A DNA stretch of 45,140 nt from Helicobacter ibis (GTDB lineage: Bacteria; Campylobacterota; Campylobacteria; Campylobacterales; Helicobacteraceae). Position numbers and translations under genes: made by a program. The notes beneath the pieces were generated by a model, which searched no databases, was not told the DNA's origin, and saw nothing but the letters and a program-made list of their open reading frames with translations. Shown here in pieces: positions 44,066-45,140 of this stretch; position 1 is the first letter of the stretch; every line of letters starts with the position of its first letter. The stretch covers positions 1 to 45,140 of the forward strand of contig NZ_JAQHXR010000005.1 in assembly GCF_027859255.1 (NCBI RefSeq). The letters are read 5' to 3'.

Positions 44066-44318
44066 TCTCTGCCTCCTTTTGTATTCTTCCTAATCCATTA
44101 CCATTTTCTATAATCATAATCTTGCCTTCTCTTCTTAACTCTCTTATACTTTTAGGTTCTTCAACATTTTCTTTTAGCATTAAAAATGCTTCCTCTTCTT
44201 CTAATGCAAAGAGATTTCCCTTTATCCCATCTACTAGCTCATCTTGGTTTTTTATTACATCAATGGCTAGATGAACTCTTTTAAGTCTGCTATCACCTGC
44301 ACTTCGTATTAAGCTCAT
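44055..44318 (-). CDS. Small protein of unknown function, possible phage origin
   Basis: 87 residues, ATG at 44318 with AAGGAG seven bases upstream. It begins MSLIRSAGDSRLKRVHLAID and ends in NGLGRIQKEAENEQ; about half the residues are charged and there is no signal peptide or membrane segment. Its end overlaps the next gene's ATG. Unrecognised. Together with the downstream repeat/coiled-coil protein it forms a two-gene operon that may encode minor virion or tail proteins. Confidence 0.65.
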   Translation of the reverse strand: MSLIRSAGDSRLKRVHLAIDVIKNQDELVDGIKGNLFALEEEEAFLMLKENVEEPKSIRELRREGKIMIIENGNGLGRIQKEAENEQ

Positions 44319-44413
44319 GGCTTACTCCTTTTTTGTCTAGCATTGTATGGGTTTTATTTTGCAATTGTAAGGGATAGATTGTTTTAGTCCTTATTTGCAA
44401 TTCTTGCTTTTTG

Positions 44414-44419
44414 TATAAT
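44414..44419 (+). promoter_or_regulatory. Candidate promoter -10 box for the 92-residue membrane protein
   Basis: TATAAT, after a T-rich stretch, 20 bases before the ATG at 44439. An AGGAG ribosome site follows. The spacer also contains a divergent TACAAT for the minus-strand pair. Confidence 0.4.
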
Positions 44420-44438
44420 CTTTATTTTAGGAGTTTTT

Positions 44439-44717
44439 ATGGAATATGTAGAGTTTATAAAGCTAATGCTAAGTGATGGGAGTTTTAATTCTGGAGTTTT
44501 GGTTGGGTTTATTTTTGGTTGCTTTTGTATGGGGTGGCATAAGGATAAAGAAATAAAAAACAGATGGAGAGAAATAGAAGATAAAAATGAACAACTAGAC
44601 AAAGCAGAAAGAAGAAGGGTTGAAGAGCTAGAAGATAAAAGAAAAGAAATAAAAGAGCTAAAAGAAGAAATAGCCTCTTTAAAAATAGCCCTTAGTGCTA
44701 GAGAGTTTAAGTCATAG
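44439..44717 (+). CDS. Small membrane-anchored coiled-coil protein
   Basis: 92 residues, ATG at 44439 with AGGAG five bases upstream. A single hydrophobic segment (GVLVGFIFGCFCMGW, about 19-33) is followed by a charged heptad coiled coil (EIEDKNEQLDKAERRRVEEL). No family recognised. One anchor plus coiled coil is found in phage spanin-like, division-associated and hypothetical proteins. It is convergent with a fibre-like gene on the other strand, the stops being 1-2 bases apart, which is typical of compact mobile-element DNA. Confidence 0.7.
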   Translation: MEYVEFIKLMLSDGSFNSGVLVGFIFGCFCMGWHKDKEIKNRWREIEDKNEQLDKAERRRVEELEDKRKEIKELKEEIASLKIALSAREFKS

Positions 44718-44718
44718 C

Positions 44719-44929
44719 TTATTCTTGTGGCTTTATTAGTTGTAGCTCTATTTTTGCACCTTTAAAAACCGGCTCATTAAAGACAATGCTATTTTCTTCT
44801 ATTTCAAAATCAGAAAACAAAGAACCATTTATAAAGCACATACATTCAGCCTTGCTTACAAGTGTGTAGGCAAGTGGAAAGCTTAAATCTTCACCTATTT
44901 CTATCACATCAATTAACTTTCTTACTCAT
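44719..44929 (-). pseudogene. Small fibre-like protein gene, frameshifted near its start
   Basis: The open frame encodes 62 residues from a GTG at 44907 with no nearby ribosome site. A better start is ATG at 44929, preceded by AAAGAGG. It gives MSKK and then shifts because of one extra G (44917); removing it would give MSKKLIDVIEIGEDLSF. The body CMCFINGSLFSDFEIEENSI followed by VFNEPVFKGAKIELQL resembles the FVNG-L...D-(Y/F)-...I-F...P...G-x-I pattern of phage tail-fibre adhesin modules. It may be an assembly error or real decay. The stop is 1-2 bases from the convergent 92-residue gene's stop. Confidence 0.5.
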
Positions 44930-45140
44930 TATAAAGCCTCTTTAATCCATCTTTACCAACTCCTTATTAATCTATAACTAACTACACTAAATAGCCTAAA
45001 TATAAATAATAGAAGCCAATATACCTACTCTAGCTCCTAATACACAACACACTTCTTAGAATCTTTTTTTACAATCTTTTACAATATTCCCTCTTTTAAA
45101 GCTTCATTTTATCTCCTAATCCAACACTAACTCATATTTT
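44930..45140. other. Apparently non-coding or decayed stretch
   Basis: About 210 bases without an intact gene. On the minus strand a short reading (GVGKDGLKRLYNE then TAA, overlapping the ATG at 44929) looks like the C-terminal end of a gene that is broken upstream by stop codons. A ribosome site followed by ATG AAG CTT TAA near 45088 starts only a three-residue peptide. I interpret this as remnants of decayed mobile-element genes. Confidence 0.4.

Noticed and set aside
43795-44274. Plus-strand frame of 159 residues opposite the repeat and 87-residue genes
   Set aside because: Composition (Leu, His, Phe, Ser runs) is that of an antisense shadow; the minus-strand genes have strong ribosome sites and overlapping starts.
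1-45140. CRISPR arrays or insertion sequences
   Set aside because: No regularly spaced direct repeats and no transposase-like frame or terminal inverted repeat pair was seen. The hairpins found are single and lie at gene ends.

Overview
The window comes from an AT-rich epsilonproteobacterium, most likely an enterohepatic Helicobacter. This rests on gene content and style: short PriA, FliW, a Campylobacter-type single-domain globin, CmoB, a PglB/STT3-type oligosaccharyltransferase, the metNIQ and liv transporters, and long poly-G tracts inside surface-type genes (10, 9 and 12 G). The species cannot be named from the sequence alone.

Layout. (1) 1-4189, minus strand: the N-terminal part of a chemotaxis receptor, then a methionine uptake operon metN - putative methyltransferase - metI - metQ. 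The methyltransferase carries a G10 tract and is frameshifted here. (2) 4280-6588, plus: two small proteins and priA. (3) 6658-9893, minus: a decayed methyltransferase pseudogene with a G9 tract, acetate permease actP with its DUF485 partner, and a universal stress protein. (4) 9902-18641, minus: a tightly packed run fliW - proC - miaA - glycosyltransferase - selA - selB - a NifS-like protein lacking the PLP lysine - moeA. (5) 18822-25218, plus: bamD, lon, rnhB, a MidA-type methyltransferase, a small lipoprotein, cmoB and a YceI protein. (6) 25339-36963, plus: livJHMGF, an ABC-F ATPase of YbiT type, then a compact six-gene cassette: amino-acid adenylating enzyme, DUF4910 aminopeptidase-like protein with a G12 tract (frameshifted here), acyl carrier protein, Cys-rich protein, AAC(3)-family acetyltransferase and formyltransferase. 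(7) 37049-41573, plus: rplM, rpsI, an STT3/PglB oligosaccharyltransferase and an asparagine-synthetase-type amidotransferase. (8) 41666-43593, minus: HtrA/DegQ protease and globin. (9) 43658-45140: small coiled-coil, repeat-containing and fibre-like proteins with strong ribosome sites plus broken reading frames, resembling a decaying prophage edge.

The most interesting unit is the cassette at 31618-36963. Its parts (carrier protein, amino-acid activating enzyme, phase-variable DUF4910 protein, two acyl-transfer enzymes) recall the scattered Cj1295-Cj1308 genes of the Campylobacter jejuni flagellin glycosylation locus, but here they form one short operon-like block. I infer a switchable, carrier-protein-dependent acylation of an amino sugar. 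Second is the sel operon with a lysine-less NifS-like protein, and third the switchable methyltransferase placed inside the methionine importer operon.
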